A stretch of DNA of 64,000 bases from Melastoma dodecandrum. Its lineage: Eukaryota; Streptophyta; Magnoliopsida; Myrtales; Melastomataceae. The translations under genes were made by a program, and so were the position numbers. Shown here one piece after another: positions 62,351 to 64,000 of this stretch; the stretch's first letter is position 1; every line of letters starts with the position of its first letter. The stretch covers positions 620,001 through 684,000 of the forward strand of contig JARUPY010000237.1 of assembly GCA_029817715.1 (NCBI GenBank), written 5' to 3'. The notes beneath the pieces are model-generated. The model saw only the letters and a list, made by a program, of their open reading frames with translations. It did no database searches and was not told the origin of the DNA.

Positions 62351-63416
62351 TTTATTTATTCGAGCTTACACACAATCGTTGTATATATTATAACTACGTT
62401 TTCGACTCTAGCTATTTATTTGCTAGTGTCCCTGCTAAGTATCATCAACTCCTAAATTTAAGAGTTAAACTGTTCATCATCAATAGGGCTGCGAAATAAC
62501 TTTCCATGTTGTGAGTTTGTCCCGAGTTATCAAATTCGTCGAGTGGGGATGAAGTGCTTGTTGATAATCATAGAAAGATAGTATCGGTGGCGTGGCATCG
62601 ATATGTGGGTGTCATTGAAGCTTTAATCCCTAGTGAATGTTGGAAAAGTTTCTCATCCATCTAATGCCATGCAGACATTCATAATATTCTCATTCAATTC
62701 AATTTCAGCATCAAGTTTATTTTTGTGTATCTTTGTTAGTTATTGGAGATTGTTTAGTGAATATTTTTGTTTTCTGCATGCAGCTTCTCGGAATTATCAC
62801 TTTACTAGTATGATCTGTAGTGCCTATTTGAAACCATCATACTATTAGTCTAATGCTCTATAATTCTTGATAGCCCCTCTGAACCCCAGATGATCTCTTG
62901 CGGTCGGAGGCACCGTAGTAACGACTGAAGGAATGGTAGGATGCGTATAAATCATGGAAGGGCCATTGGCTGCTTTAGGCATTACTTTTGTGTGGACAAA
63001 ACCTAACTTAACACTCTTACTTGGTGACCGACTAACCTTCAATCTTTCCAACAGAAAAAGGTTAAACTCCTTGCCTGGCTTGTCAAGCCCAGCAACGCTG
63101 CTCTGGAGTTTCGAAACCTGCTGTTATATGCGATTCTTGCAACTATGTTTATGTAAGTCGGTCCTATCGCCCTTCCTTGTACGTTTTCCCACTCATGGCT
63201 ACAGTTCTGATGTGCATTCCAATATTGATCTCCTGTATTGCCAACAACCGCCAGGTTCCCACTAGTTGTTTTTCAAGTATCATTCCACGTTACAGTACCC
63301 TGTCTATCTTTTAGGCGAGAAAGGATTATGTTTCTTCTGCCAATCCTCTAGACGTCCCCATTTAGTAAGCTCTCTGTTAGGACATAATAAGTAAATTTCG
63401 ATGACGAATTTTTCTT
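62351..63416. other. Non-coding stretch before a Gypsy LTR
   Basis: No recognised gene. A minus-strand frame at 63051-62845 (68 codons) is open but shows no motif. If the LTR at 63429 is a 3' LTR, the pol end of its element should be here, yet no integrase or chromodomain motif survives, so the element is deeply deleted. The last bases (GATGACGAATTTTTC) resemble the end of Gypsy pol reading into the PPT. Confidence 0.45.
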
Positions 63417-63428
63417 TTAGGGGTAGAT
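63417..63428 (+). other. Polypurine tract (candidate)
   Basis: TTTAGGGGTAGA just before TGTAAAGACCC. The combination TTTTCTTTTAGGGGTAGAT before such an LTR start is common in plant Gypsy elements of the chromodomain group. Confidence 0.55.
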
Positions 63429-64000
63429 TGTAAAGACCCGTAAAAATTTTAGGGTGAGTCAAACTTTGACTAAGTCAAATCCGACGTGGACACGAGAATG
63501 TAATATTCTCGAAGTCAAACGATGTTACTAGCGGGTAATATTGGTACTACGAGGTCGATTACGTGTGATTACGTCACGCGAGGAAAGGGGACGCCCTGAC
63601 CTACCGTAATCGGATTCGGGTAATGATATTATCCGCGTACGTTTGACATGTGAAGTAAAAAAATTAGATTTCATAATAGCATACTTATAATGATGATATT
63701 TGCAACGTAAAATAGTGGAAAGTTTGACCATTGGCCACTAAATCGTCACCATTTAGTCATAAGTTGAATACCTGATTGAAATGAATCTTGGCCTTGGAAT
63801 TTAAGAAGCTCTCAAGCAAGCTTCGTTGGGGAACATGACGAGGGAAAAGACATCAGATTTGGGGAGAGGCCACCGGCCTTGTCTTTCTCACCTTTCCCTG
63901 ATGTGAGACGATTTCCATCATCTCCGGGGGGAGGTTTTGGCGAATATGGGGAGAAAGTAGGAGGAGGAAGATTGGAGTAGGTTTGCAGACTTCAAGCCCT
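63429..64000 (+). repeat. Start of a Ty3/Gypsy 3' LTR (runs off the window)
   Basis: Begins TGTAAAGACCCGTAAAAATT, a typical LTR start of plant Gypsy elements, after a PPT-like tract. No end is seen within the window. A degraded inverted relative is at 62190-62350. Lineage (Tekay/Del or similar) is a guess from these words. Confidence 0.6.

Overview
This window is nuclear DNA of a flowering plant, most likely a eudicot; the species cannot be told. The evidence is plant-type LTR retrotransposons (Athila and Tat lineages of Ty3/Gypsy, a SIRE-like Ty1/Copia), a two-domain B3 (REM-type) transcription factor gene and a FRIGIDA-like gene, all with short GT-AG introns, set in AT-rich non-coding DNA. 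There is no prokaryotic gene organisation, tRNA, rRNA or CRISPR array.

Layout. 1-2905 (minus strand): 5' end of a Tat-lineage Gypsy element (gag running off the window, PBS, LTR) plus a fragment of an older LTR of the same family. 2906-25668: a tandem array of partly broken copies of one host segment. Each copy carries pieces of a gene of unknown family ('gene G'), a PHD-like exon and a B3 gene. Copy 1 is interrupted by a complete 10.1-kb Athila-type element (4188-14320, target-site duplication, TSD, GCAGG) and holds the one intact B3 gene (15437-16822). Copy 2 (18312-21391) has a truncated B3 gene, and is followed by a long AT-rich hairpin and a FRIGIDA-like gene with an abnormal 3' end (22079-24321). 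25669-34575: a decayed SIRE-like Copia element (minus strand) with an env-like third ORF; its right LTR is cut off. 34576-53610: a Tat-lineage Gypsy tandem, namely the 3' half of one element, a shared LTR, a complete second element (40094-53116) and a piece of the older LTR. 53611-55820: the most complete gene G, in opposite orientation to its other copies. 55821-64000: mostly AT-rich non-coding DNA with a microsatellite, short repeats, an inverted LTR remnant and, from 63429, the start of another Gypsy LTR.

Two structural points tie this together. First, the Tat-type Gypsy carries on its antisense strand a spliced gene with a plant mobile domain (PMD, aminotransferase-like), its own TATA box near the 3' LTR, running tail-to-tail with pol. 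Second, the LTR fragments at 2358-2905 and 53117-53610 add up exactly to one 1037-bp LTR. They share a GAGAG target duplication at their outer ends and a CATAC duplication at their inner ends, but lie in opposite orientation 50 kb apart. That is what an inversion through a nested, tandem Gypsy insertion would leave, with one breakpoint at 34575/34576 and the other upstream of the window; an assembly error there is the main alternative.

The likely functional host genes are the B3 gene, gene G at 54282-55574 and perhaps the FRIGIDA-like gene. Everything else is transposon or broken copy.
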